Notes: generated from the sequence alone by a model not told the origin. 64,000 nt of DNA from Primulina eburnea (GCF_022965805.1 NW_027331364.1:1-64000), one strand, 5' to 3'. Shown: positions 50,539 through 61,423, counted from the stretch's first letter. Made by a program: numbers and translations.

Positions 50539-50736
50539 GGCTGTGCAAACTATATGAAACTCTTTCAGATGTTTATGGGGATCTTCACCTGCAAGACCAC
50601 GAAAATTAGGCAATAAATGAATCAAGCCAGATTTTAATTCAAAAGTAGCATCAGTAGTAGGGAATTGAATGCATAATGGTTGTTGAATAACATTAGGATT
50701 AGCCAACTCCCTGATTGTTCTTTGAGCTTGTCCTGC
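50539..50736 (-). pseudogene. Athila-type gag N-terminal fragment (copy C), first part
   Basis: Equivalent to 11411-11613 (NPNVIQQPL to FHIVC). It is interrupted after CCTGC by the gypsy at 50737 and resumes at 58091. Confidence 0.75.
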
Positions 50737-50884
50737 TGTAATGCCCGAGATTTAATTACTGTAATCAGACGTTGATTAATTGACGTGATTGAGGTTATAC
50801 GAACTCAAATGATGAAGCCGGGCGTTGGTTTATTTTAACCCAAGATGTTGAACCGAACATCTCAAGATGTTAGGCCGAACATCT

Positions 50885-51056
50885 CGCGCCCGAGCGGTAG
50901 AAAAGAACCGCCCGAGCGCCAATTTTAATTTTTGGACAGAATGTTTGGCGCTCGAGCGGTAGAATATTACCGCCCGAGCGCCAGGAGATGTTCGGTTGAG
51001 GATATGGACAGAGACTTCCGCGCCCGAGCGGTAATTTTTAACCGCCCGAGCGCGAG
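50885..51056. repeat. GC-rich inverted-motif module (gypsy LTR)
   Basis: Three pairs of GCGCCCGAGCGGT / ACCGCCCGAGCGC in inverted order, separated by AT-rich spacers, directly upstream of the TA tract. Repeated at 56237-56410. Analogous modules of other sequence occur at 26325-26505, 28491-28640, 31261-31392 and 33547-33793. Confidence 0.8.
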
Positions 51057-51101
51057 ACATGCAGAAGGAAAAATCGACATGTGGTGTATTGTGCAACGTT
51101 G

Positions 51102-51104
<3 letters not shown>

Positions 51105-51132
<28 letters not shown>
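51105..51132 (+). repeat. TA microsatellite, likely LTR TATA region
   Basis: 28 bases of TA in the 5' LTR, 52 bases (56458-56509) in the 3' LTR. It lies just downstream of the GC module, as do TATA tracts in the 31137 and 33890 LTRs, so it probably marks the core promoter. Confidence 0.7.
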
Positions 51133-51135
<3 letters not shown>

Positions 51136-51840
51136 GCAAACTTTCCTCAGAGATTTCAGAGGAAAGAACGAGAGCTTCCGGAGGGAATTACATTCAATTC
51201 GATTTGTGATCAATCCGTCCGTTAGATTTTAAATCCGACTGCGGTACTGTGTTCCTATCGACGTAGGCTACAACTGGACGTAAGTTTTGCTACGTTTTGA
51301 TATGTTTCAAAATTATGGTATTGTCAGAATCTGATATGATTCATATATGATGTTCTTGTCATGTTAGACATCGTATAATCGAAACCAGACTGAGGAACAG
51401 ATACCATATGAAATTGTTATGATTTTCGGAGTTGATATGATATCAGAATTGAGTTGTTATTGATTATGAGATGTTGGGATTCATATCTGACTGATATGGT
51501 AGTACTGGATATATTGAAATTATGACGTTATGTTGTGAAACTGAATTTGGTAGAATTCTGATTATATCCAATATTGTTTGGTTGGTTGGTGTATTGATAT
51601 TGTACCCTCGATATCGTATTGTCAGATTGAGTTATTGGCAGGCTTGAGGTTCGAGACTTCGACAGAGTCAGAGTATCAGAAAGAAAGGTATAAATTAATG
51701 TTGTGTTGGGATTGCACAACTCGAGTGTGGTTTGACTCGAGTCTCCCTAAATCACATACTTAGTTTATTACATTGATTTTTGTAATTGTTGAGATTGATG
51801 TGTGTAGTTTATTGATTCATAGCTATTGCATGTGTTGACT

Positions 51841-52180
51841 GCTGATTCGTTTAGTCATTAGCTGATTCGCCTAGTCACCGACTGATTCGTCTAGCTATCG
51901 GCTGTTTCGCCTAGCTATTGGCTGATTCGCTTATTTATTGACTGATTCATCTATCTATTGACTGATTCGTCTATCTAGTGACTGATTCGTCTAGCTATCG
52001 GCTGTTTCGCCTAGCTATTGGCTGATTCGCTTATTTATTGACTGATTCGTCTATTTATTGACTGATTCGTCTATCTAGTGACTGATTTGTCTAGCTATCG
52101 GCTGTTTCGCCTAGCTATTGGCTGATTCGCTTAAATCTTGACTGATTCGTCAATTCTGTGGCTGTTTCGCCCAGACATCG
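51841..52180 (+). repeat. 20-bp minisatellite in gypsy LTR
   Basis: Seventeen units of exactly 20 bases, each around CTGATTCG or CTGTTTCG followed by a CTA-rich part, with GACTGATTCGTCTAGCTAT-type and GGCTGTTTCGCCTAGC-type variants alternating in higher-order blocks. The same array is at 57218-57557. Confidence 0.9.
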
Positions 52181-52782
52181 GGATCCCTAGGTTAGAGTTG
52201 AGTCGAGTCTGAGACGACGCGTTGTTTGAGTTGAGTTTGAGTCTGAGTGTGATTCATTGCTTGATATTGATTTATATTATTTGATGTTGATTATGTTTCG
52301 GATGATGGTACATGTTTAGAATAAGAGTTATTCTTGATATTGCTTCATGTTCTGATTTGATACATGTTATGATTATTGCTTATACGCTTTTATATATGTT
52401 TTTATATGATTGTATGTTTACATTGTTTATACTGGGATATTTATATCTCACCGGAGTTATCCGGCTGTTGTCTTGTTTTGTATGTGTGCATGACAACAGG
52501 TGGGGCAGGTTCAGGGTCAAGAAAAGAAAGAGGCTGGACTAGATAGCGTGGAGATCCGGGCTTCGAAGCAACTTAGGATTCAGCACTGATATGTAGTTGA
52601 ACCTAGTTGAATCCGTGTAGATAATACAGGATGTGTATGTTTATGTTTAATATGTAATTTGAATTTAATTACATTACGTTTCCGCTTTGTATATTAAAAG
52701 AAAAAATTTTTAGACCCTGTTTATAATTGATTAATTAGTCCCAATGATGATTAAGAACTTGATTAGCGTCCGGGTCCCCACA

Positions 52783-53080
52783 ACAGGTGGTATCAGAGCA
52801 TTAGGTTCCAGAACAGTAGGTTTTAGAACTGTAAGATCTTGAGACTGAGATAGGAGCTTGTGAGCGGGGTAGAATGTGTTTTCTTTCCTGCTTTTGAATG
52901 CTAGCATGTCTTACTGCGTTATATAATACATGTTACTTGACTTATCTGATTTGATTGTGTAATATGTATTATTGGGAACGAATCTGAACTGATTCTCGAT
53001 CAGCAGTAAGATGATCGGAGGAGAGACTGAATTGAAACAAATGTGTTGGATCTGGTTACTAATCCTTTTGAGTTTCAGAT
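52783..53080 (+). other. Gypsy leader and PBS
   Basis: The PBS TGGTATCAGAGC at 52788-52799 exactly matches the initiator tRNA-Met 3' end complement. The remaining 280 bases up to the gag ATG hold no gene. Confidence 0.85.
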
Positions 53081-54190
53081 ATGCCTCCTAGACGAATCCC
53101 AGAACATGGTAGTACATCGAATCCTCCAATGGATGTAACACCGACTCCAATGGAAACCTTGCTGAAGAGGTTTCAGTCATTCAAACCACCCACTCTGAAA
53201 GGTACTGAGACATCAGTCGAGTGTGAGAGTTGGTTAGGTAGCATTGAGATGCTGTTTAATTCACTGGAGTACAGTGATGAGCGCCGGATTAAATTGATTG
53301 GGCACCAGTTGCTTGATGTCGCACAAAGCTGGTGGGTTACAATGAAGAGGGCCTTGGAGCAGCGAGGTACGATTATTACTTGGGATGTATTTAAAACTGA
53401 GTTTTATCAGAGATTTTTCCCAATATCGTACAGAAAAGACAAGGGGGCGGAGTTTGCCAATTTGAGACAGGGTCAGCTGAACATTGAAGAATATGTGACC
53501 AAGTTCCCTACCTTGTTGAAGTTTGCTCCACATGTGTCTGAAAATGACGAAGCCGTTGCCGATCAGTTCATCAATGGCTTGAATCCCGATATTTTTACAT
53601 TGGTGAACACAGGGCGACCGAATAATTTTGCTGATGCCATGAATAGAGCAAAGGGCGCTGAAGCGGGCCTGATAAGGCAGAGAGGAGCTGAATTTGTTCC
53701 TCCAGTGTCGAGACCACAGCAACCACTTCCCCGATTCGAGGGTGGTAGTAGCAGTAGTGGAAAGAAAGATTTTCTGAAGGCTAGAGGAAAGCAGTTTAAG
53801 AAGTCTGGCGGAGGCTCTTCTAGCTCCAGTGGGTCTCAACAAAGTTATACCGGAGTATATTGCGGAAATTTTGGAGGAAGACATTCCACTGAACAATGCC
53901 AATGCGTATTTGGTAGTTGTCATTTCTGCAAACAACAGGGACATTTCTCGAGAGTATGTCCACAGAAAAGTTCCCAAAGATCCCAGGGAGCTGAACTATC
54001 TGGACCAGCGGCACAGTGGAGTAGACGATCCGCTGCTGTTCCTTCATTTCAGCCAGCACCATCTCAGTCACAGCAGAGGCCAGGAGGGAGCCAGACAGTT
54101 GGCCAGCCTCCTAGACAGCAGGCCAGAGTATTTGCTTTGACCGAGGAGCAGGCTCAGGAAGCACCAGATGATGATGTTGCAGGTAACTGA
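53081..54190 (+). CDS. Gypsy gag polyprotein, intact (369 aa)
   Basis: ATG at 53081 (MPPRRIPEHG), TGA at 54188. The capsid domain has [60 protein letters not shown] and [11 protein letters not shown] Ser/Gly-rich basic linker precedes a degenerate first knuckle and an intact CHFCKQQGHFSRVC near residue 290. It is colinear with the minus-strand gag at 48415 but lacks its early stop and its Cys-to-Ser change. It ends just before the protease, which in the relative is fused in frame. This is the only undamaged retroelement gene in the window; it would form the particle that packages the element's RNA. Confidence 0.93.
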   Translation: MPPRRIPEHGSTSNPPMDVTPTPMETLLKRFQSFKPPTLKGTETSVECESWLGSIEMLFNSLEYSDERRIKLIGHQLLDVAQSWWVTMKRALEQRGTIITWDVFKTEFYQRFFPISYRKDKGAEFANLRQGQLNIEEYVTKFPTLLKFAPHVSENDEAVADQFINGLNPDIFTLVNTGRPNNFADAMNRAKGAEAGLIRQRGAEFVPPVSRPQQPLPRFEGGSSSSGKKDFLKARGKQFKKSGGGSSSSSGSQQSYTGVYCGNFGGRHSTEQCQCVFGSCHFCKQQGHFSRVCPQKSSQRSQGAELSGPAAQWSRRSAAVPSFQPAPSQSQQRPGGSQTVGQPPRQQARVFALTEEQAQEAPDDDVAGN

Positions 54191-54374
54191 TTTGTTTGAT
54201 TATCCTGCATATGTCTTGAGGGATACTGGTACTTCACATACTTTTATTTCTGAGAGATTTGCATTGATGTATGCACTATCTGTCGAGTCCCTATTTACTG
54301 TAGTATTTGTTTCTTTTCCTTTGGGAAAGGATCTTGTATCAGCGATTTCTGTTAGATCTTGTATACTACAGTAG
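54168..54374 (+). pseudogene. Gypsy protease fragment
   Basis: In a different frame from gag: [21 protein letters not shown] matches the relative's protease (DTGASHTF) with Ala to Thr in the active-site loop, then stops at 54372. The shift at the gag end isolates it. Confidence 0.8.
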
Positions 54375-56075
54375 GATAAGAATGAGATTGCGTTAGATTG
54401 TGTGGTAGATGGTATTGTACTGGTGTTCTGTGATTTTGGAACTGTATTACTAATATTGATATGCTGATCAAGTACGAAGCTACCCTAGATTAGTTCCAGA
54501 AGATGGTGAGAATTGGACTTGAGATGGCCAAGGAATGAATACTGTACGATAAGGATTCTAGATTGAGAATTCCTTTGATAATTCGTACTAGATATGACTC
54601 GATTATTACAGAAAGGAGAAGAAAGACTCCTTATGTATCCAGTTGATTTACTGAAAACGAGTCTATCATTGGCTGATTTACCAATGATAAGAAAGTTCTC
54701 GATGTTTTCTCTGATAAGACTTCAGATCTGATTCCAATCAGAGAGATTGATTTTAGTCTTGAACTGATCTTAGAAATTGTTGAAATTTTGAATCCTGATT
54801 GAGAAAGATAGTAGACAATCAAGATTATATTGTACAGTCCGAACCAGAGTTGATTTCGAATTGATAGCAGTTTAAAAAGCTGATTAGAATATTTAGAACT
54901 CAATATCGATAGTCAGAACAGAGTGTCGATCAGAGTAAAAGATACGTGATTTTGTATTTTGTATGAAATTGATTATTCTGTGATGTCAGATGTGTCAGAA
55001 TTGTACAGCAAAGATTGATAGTGATAATCAGAGCCGAATACCAGGTAGATATTTCCTCTTTACTTTATGTTATTAACTGATTTGTGTATATCAAATAGTT
55101 CGAATCAGAAAGAACAGATATTGTCCGAAGCTTACAGTCATGGATTCAGTGTTCAGTCTGATGATTGAGACTGTAGTGTATTCGAACAGATAGTTGTGAT
55201 ATAGACAGATGAGATCAGTTATAACAGAAATGTATTGAAATGTTGGCAGAAATTGTACTGATATGTCTAAATCGCTAACAGAAAAGATAGAAAGATAGAA
55301 ATCAGAATATTTATTACAGAATTGTGAAGTTCTAAATAGAAATGGGAGTACATTTCTATAGCCTTCGTAATGAAATTACCATCATTTTTACAGATTGTAA
55401 TATGATATGATTAAGATTGACAGATTGTTCAATCTATATTTATTAGTTTGTACAAGATGACGTACACACATGACCAAATGACACAGATCGATGTCAGAAA
55501 AGTGGTCGGAAAGATCAGAATGCCACAAGAGATTATGTCAGATGGTGATTTTGTTTGAGTTGTATTCGTGATAGAGTATATCATGAACTCTCTCTTAGAT
55601 TGTTTCACAGATTGACAGGCAGTCAGAATGTATTAGCCAGATATTAGAAGACTTTGGTACAGTTTTAGTGCTGGATGTTAGCACTAATTATTATGACTTA
55701 TTGTCACTGTATGAATTACTGTATGACAATAGCCATTAAGACAGTTCAGAATGGACATATTTAAGTAACCAACGTCGGATGATGACGATTGGTATATGAA
55801 ACTGAAGATTGTATATGTCTTGGTATGAGATAAACAAACTTGATAGCAGCTGATGATAATGAGTTGTTACGAACTGTTGATGGGTCTGTACAGATGTTGT
55901 ATAACCAGTATTGCGAGATTGATTTTATCATAGTTATTTTTAGAAATAGAATTGGATAAGAGATCGAAATTTCAGAATAGATTCCTTGAGATGAGTTTCT
56001 GATTTAAACTCTATATACATTTCTTCTGATATATCTGAATTGATTGTTTGCGAGTTCGAGGACGAACTCAGATCT
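54375..56075 (+). pseudogene. Decayed gypsy pol (protease tail to integrase), no RT recognised
   Basis: Patchy similarity only. IDMLIKYEATLD and VFSDKTSDLIPIREIDFSLEL (54450-54780) match the protease-to-RT linker of the relative. MTYTHDQMTQIDVRKVVG (about 55458-55510) matches the integrase core (MTFRHDQMAEIYVREVV). Between them I recognise no RT or RNase H motif and every frame is full of stops. It is about 1.7 kb against more than 3 kb expected. Confidence 0.75.
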
Positions 56076-56089
56076 AAGAGGGGGAGAAA

Positions 56090-56454
56090 TGTAATGCCCG
56101 AGATTTAATTACTGTAATCAGACGTTGATTAATTGACGTGATTGAGGTTATACGAACTCAAATGACGAAGCCGGGCGTTGGTTTATTTTAAGCCAAGATG
56201 TTGAACCGAACATCTCAAGATGTTAGGCCGAACATCTCGCGCCCGAGCGGTAGAAAAGAACCGCCCGAACGCCAATTTTAATTTTTGGACAGAATGTTTG
56301 GCGCTCGAGCGGTAGAATATTACCGCCCGAGCGCCAGGAGATGTTCGGTTGAGGATATGGATAGAGACTTCCGCGCCCGAGCGGTAATTTTTAACCGCCC
56401 GAGCGCGAGACATGCAGAAGGAAAAATCGACATGTGGTGTATTGTGCAACGTTG

Positions 56455-56512
<58 letters not shown>

Positions 56513-58090
56513 GCAAACTTTCCTCAGAGATTTCAGAGGAAAGAACGAGAGCTTCCGGAGGGAATTACATTCAATTCGATTTGTGATCAATCCGTCCGTT
56601 AGATTTTAAATCCGACTGCGGTACTGTGTTCCTATCGACGTAGGCTACAACTGGACGTAAGTTTTGCTACGTTTTGATATGTTTCAAAATTATGGTATTG
56701 TCAGAATCTGATATGATTCATATATGATGTTCTTGTCATGTTAGACATCGTATAATCGAAACCAGACTGAGGAACAGATACCATATGAAATTGTTATGAT
56801 TTTCGGAGTTGATATGATATCAGAATTGAGTTGTTATTGATTATGAGATGTTGGGATTCATATCTGACTGATATGGTAGTACTGGATATATTGAAATTAT
56901 GACGTTATGTTGTGAAACAGAATTTGGTAGAATTCTGATTATATCCAATATTGTTTGGTTGGTTGGTGTATTGATATTGTACCCTCGATATCGTATTGTC
57001 AGATTGAGTTATTGGCAGGCTTGAGGTTCGAGACTTCGACAGAGTCAGAGTATCAGAAAGAAAGGTATAAATTAATGTTGTGTTGGGATTGCACAACTCG
57101 AGTGTGGTTTGACTCGAGTCTCCCTAAATCACATACTTAGTTTATTACATTGATTTTTGTAATTGTTGAGATTGATGTGTGTAGTTTATTGATTCATAGC
57201 TATTGCATGTGTTGACTGCTGATTCGTTTAGTCATTAGCTGATTCGCCTAGTCACCGACTGATTCGTCTAGCTATCGGCTGTTTCGCCTAGCTATTGGTT
57301 GATTCGCTTATTTATTGACTGATTCGTCTATCTATTGACTGATTCGTCTATCTAGTGACTGATTCGTCTAGCTATCGGCTGTTTCGCCTAGCTATTGGCT
57401 GATTCGCTTATTTATTGACTGATTCGTCTATTTATTGACTGATTCGTCTATCTAGTGACTGATTCGTCTAGCTATCGGCTGTTTCGCCTAGCTATTGGCT
57501 GATTCGCTTAAATCTTGACTGATTCGTCAATTCTGTGGCTGTTTCGCCCAGACATCGGGATCCCTAGGTTAGAGTTGAGTCGAGTCTGAGACGACGCGTT
57601 GTTTGAGTTGAGTATGAGTCTGAGTGTGATTCATTGCTTGATATTGATTTATATTATTTGATGTTGATTATGTTCCGGATGATGGTACATGTTTAGAATA
57701 AGAGTTATTCTTGATATTGCTTCATGTTCTGATTTGATACATGTTATGATTATTGCTTATACGCTTTTATATATGTTTTTATATGATTGCATGTTTACAT
57801 TGTTTATACTGGGATATTTATATCTCAAGAAAAGAAAGAGGCTGGACTAGATAGCGTGGAGATCCGGGCTTCGAAGCAACTTAGGATTCAGCACTGATAT
57901 GTAGTTGAACCTAGTCGAATCCGTGTAGATAATACAGGATGTGTATGTTTAGGTTTAATATGTAATTTGAATTTAATTACATTACGTTTCCGCTTTGTAT
58001 ATTAAAAGGAAAAATTTTTAGACCCTGTTTATAATTGATTAATTAGTCCCAATGATGATTAAGAACTTGATTAGCGTCCGGGTCCCCACA
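56090..58090 (+). repeat. Gypsy 3' LTR
   Basis: 2001 bp. Relative to the 5' LTR it has the longer TA tract (+24) and lacks the 69 bases equivalent to 52451-52519, between two copies of TCA. 2046 - 69 + 24 = 2001, so there are no other net indels. The deletion removes the hairpin. Confidence 0.93.
57218..57557 (+). repeat. 20-bp minisatellite, 3' LTR copy
   Basis: Seventeen 20-base units matching 51841-52180 with a few substitutions. The copy number is unchanged since insertion. Confidence 0.9.
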
Positions 58091-58268
58091 CCTGCCATTT
58101 CTTCTTGGTCACTTTCGCTTTTTTCAACCTCAAGATCAATGTTCGATTCGCTTTCTGTATCGTTGGAGTCCAATGATGCGTTCAAATCAGGAGATGATGA
58201 TGATGGTTGCTTTTCACGCCTTAATCTTGCTTCTTTTCTCGATTTTTGGATTGTATTCGAGTTCACCT
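58091..58268 (-). pseudogene. Athila-type gag N-terminal fragment (copy C), second part
   Basis: Continues 50539-50736 across the gypsy insertion: an acidic Ser/Glu/Asp-rich stretch, with GTG rather than ATG at the frame start. Confidence 0.7.
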
Positions 58269-58406
58269 GTACGAGAAGAACAAGGCATAATAAATAAAAA
58301 ATAAAAAGAAATTATCCTTTCACCGTTCCCCGGCAACTGCGCCAATATTTGGTGTGGTGTCGTTGACCACCAAATTAATTCATACTCTTCTAAATAAAAA
58401 CAAGTG
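58269..58406 (-). other. Athila-type leader, PBS and LTR stub (copy C)
   Basis: The tRNA-Asp-type PBS is at 58326-58343. The stub ends at AAACAAGTG, then a filler, then the copia LTR: the same composite junction as at 11919-11930. Confidence 0.65.
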
Positions 58407-58416
58407 GGGTTTAACA

Positions 58417-59603
58417 TGCTGCTAGGCGTTTAACAGGATTGGTTGGGTACTATTATACTTGAGTTCTGACGTTCTTGTTATCAAGGAGTTGATAAGTAAG
58501 AATGGAGCAATTGGGGTATGCTCGTATAAGGACATGTTTAGTCCGAATCACATAGAGATGTGAACCCATGGCTAGTTGTATCAATGAACCATTGAGGGCC
58601 ACAGAAGTGCTAGCTTTATAGATCCCGTTGAGAAGTAAAATAGTTCAATGTGTTGAACGGCTTATAAAGAAGTTTATAAGCGTAAGGAAAAATAAAAGTA
58701 TGACTTCTATTAGGAGAATGTAACTTTTAATTTGAGGAAATGTTCCTAAATTAAAAGTTGGGTAAATAAATAATATATTTGAAAATTGTGATTTTCATAA
58801 ACATTATTATGGACTAAATCAAATTAATTCAAGTGTTGAATTAATTAAACACTAGTGGGGCTAGTAGAGTCCAAATAATTAAATTAATTCAAGTGTTGAA
58901 TTAATTAAATCATATTGGGCCATGTAGAGCCCAATAGTAAAATAATTATTCCACTAGTGACTTAAAGAATATCAAGTAAGGTTTAATTGAGCTGAAATAT
59001 GTCTGAGACAATTAAATTAAAGTCCATGGGCCTTGTAATTGTTACAAGCCCAAATAGGAAAGCATGCATGGGAGGTTAAGGGTTGGGAGACAACTTTTTC
59101 CACATCCAAGGCATGGCATGCCTTTGGGACTCACAATCACTTTTTCAATCACCAAGAAAAGTCTCCCTTCTCTCCTCCCACCCCTATGGCCGAAATTTGA
59201 GTCTCATTTTCTCCCAATTTTTATTCTTCAATTGTTGAGGAAACAATAGACTTCTCAAAAAAAAATGCTCTAATTTTTCTAGTGCAAAATTAGAGTGGTT
59301 CTAGCTAGTTGGTGGTGGGCTTAATATTTGAGCAAGGTGGACTCAAAGGGAAGCTTGAAGATTGTCTTGTCATTCAAGAGCTAAGGTGTTTACACCTTAG
59401 TTGGAGTCATCATCAATCTTTTAAGATTGATAGGTACATTTCTATAAACACCCTATGTATGACATTTTGGTGTTTTTGTATATGCTACATCCTAGTACAT
59501 GTTGGGGTGTTCAAATTTTCTTATAAAATTTTCGATTTTCTTACCTTTCAAAGTTTTTGAACTTCCGTTGCGCATTTGAACACCCTAAAATCGATCCCTT
59601 TCA
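58417..59603 (+). repeat. Copia 5' LTR, subfamily X, truncated
   Basis: Duplicate of 11930-13116. Ends CGATCCCTTTCA; the PBS begins at 59606. Confidence 0.85.
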
Positions 59604-61423
59604 AGTGGTATCTTGAGTAAGGGTACTAGTTTTTGTAGCATATACATGATATTATATTGAGGTCGATTTCTAACCGCATGAGATATAATTTTTGCAATAA
59701 AATCAAGGCCGGCTTTTGGGGATTTTGGGGCAGCAAGTTGCTGCCCATTTCGGGCAGCTTCGGCTGCCCGAGGGGCTGCCCGAAATGGGCAGCAAGGGTA
59801 GCCCGAGGGGCTGCCCGAACGGCTGCCCGAACGGCCCCATCTTTTAAATAAATAAAAAAATTTTGTATGTTGACCGGAATCCGGCGACGGAGCTCCGGCG
59901 ACGACGATGACGACTAGGGTTTTCAAAAGATGTTTTGAAATATCAAAGTGTCATAGGCCTTGAGTTGTTGGGCCATTGGATGGCTAACATATTTGTGAAT
60001 TTTAAATGGGCCAAAATGTTTTGGTGAAAAATGAGTTTTTTGGGCCCTTAAGTTTAAAATTACAAAAATTGCAAATATTTTCTCATAAAATAAATAATTG
60101 AAGTTGGACTTTAATTATTTATAGTAAATTGTGATTTACAAGAAATTCGGTTAAATAAATTAATTGGAAAGTAGACAAAGGTGTTTGTATACTTTTTTAA
60201 TTTAGTTTATAATCGTGGAGGTTAGAGATTGGTTCAAGATATATAATATTGGATCAATTGATTGTGATAATTAATTGATGGTGTATGATATGTGATATTA
60301 TGCATGAAGGATGATCAAAAGCCCAAGCCCAATTTGCTAGGTGTATGCTAGGATATTTGGTGTTGAATGATTGTAATAATTATCAAATCTAAAATGGGAT
60401 TGGTTTATGGCCCGTTCTCACCCCATGAGATGTATCCCTATTTGCCATGGATATTTATTTGTAAATATTAGTATAGTGGATGATCAAGATTGGAAGAAGA
60501 TGGTGGCCATGATGATTATGAAGATCGAAGACATGTAAATATTGGAAGCTTATGTAATAGTTGCATTTGCATCCCATGCATTTCCCTAGGATTTGACCTA
60601 GGCCCGTGCTTAGCTCACACGGGCCATTAGTATTGGGGCGATTGATCATCCTTGTTTTGTTTACTGTTTATAATATATACATGATATGTTATAAATATTG
60701 AGTATGTGCGTTATTATTATGATAATAACAAAGTTGCATTGATCCGACAAACATACGATCAAACATGGCGAGCTTTTAAATAAAATTAATGATGAAACCT
60801 TTCAAAATTAAAAACCCTCATTTCAAATAAGATTCAAAATTAATATCAAGCCCGAAAAGGGGAATTATAAATTTGTTTATAATTTTCATGTCTTCCATCG
60901 ACAATAGGTGCTAGATGAACGCTACCCGTACTCGGGGCTCGACTCATATTATTGGGGGGGCCCTGGGTGCCGGAAAGCTGTGACATCCATTGACATAGTG
61001 ATGTGAACTACGTGGAACTCTCATGATTTCGGCTCATATTATTTTGTGAATTCATGGCGACCGTCCATCAAGGTTCAACATCGATGGGTAAGGCTTGACA
61101 CGTGAAGATGAACGACGCCATATTATTGGGTCCTAATCAAACGTGAGACAAAAGTTTACGTATAGGGTTGCATTGTGATGCAATTAGAAACTACCTTTTA
61201 GGAATTGTGATTGGCTGATATTATTCGGGATCATAATTCGCTAATTGGACCTTACGTACCTACTGAGGAAAGGAGTTTCCCGTTTTCACTAGAGGGTAGT
61301 GAAAGATGTCAAAACAGTGGGAGCAAATATTTATGAAGTAAAAGTCCAAACTTCATATCTTACTAAATATTTTAAAATAGTCATGAACATTTATCTGTTT
61401 TTACTTTTCAGTACAAATTGACA
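59604..61423 (+). other. Copia leader
   Basis: Non-coding. The GC module at 59723-59838 has one extra GGCTGCCCGAAC unit compared with 13243-13343. The four TATTATT boxes are at about 60946, 61034, 61118 and 61216. Confidence 0.72.

Larger units (their letters stand above)
50737..52782 (+). repeat. Gypsy 5' LTR
   Basis: 2046 bp, TGTAATGCCCGAG to GGTCCCCACA. In order: a GC module (50885-51056, GCGCCCGAGCGGT and ACCGCCCGAGCGC), a TA tract (51105-51132), a conserved GTAAGT (51280-51285), 17 units of a 20-bp minisatellite (51841-52180), and a hairpin (52465-52499) ending in ACAACAGGTGG, the same string that forms the LTR/PBS junction. Confidence 0.93.
50737..58090 (+). mobile_element. Young non-autonomous Tekay-type gypsy with gag only (TR-GAG-like)
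   Basis: LTRs at 50737-52782 and 56090-58090, PBS TGGTATCAGAGC (52788-52799), gag 53081-54190, decayed pol and PPT AAGAGGGGGAGAAA (56076-56089). The duplication CCTGC at 50732-50736 and 58091-58095 is confirmed by the empty site at 11609-11613. LTRs differ by about 14 substitutions (about 0.7% by eye), one 69-bp deletion and a TA-repeat length change. The internal region is 3.3 kb against about 4.9 kb in the minus-strand relative after removal of its copia. Confidence 0.93.

Noticed and set aside
51841..52180. CRISPR-like array
   Set aside because: Direct 20-bp tandem units with no unique spacers, within a plant LTR and repeated in its partner LTR.
54168..56080. Functional pol in the young gypsy
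   Set aside because: Frames are broken throughout and no RT motif (IDYRQLN, F/Y-x-DD) could be found.
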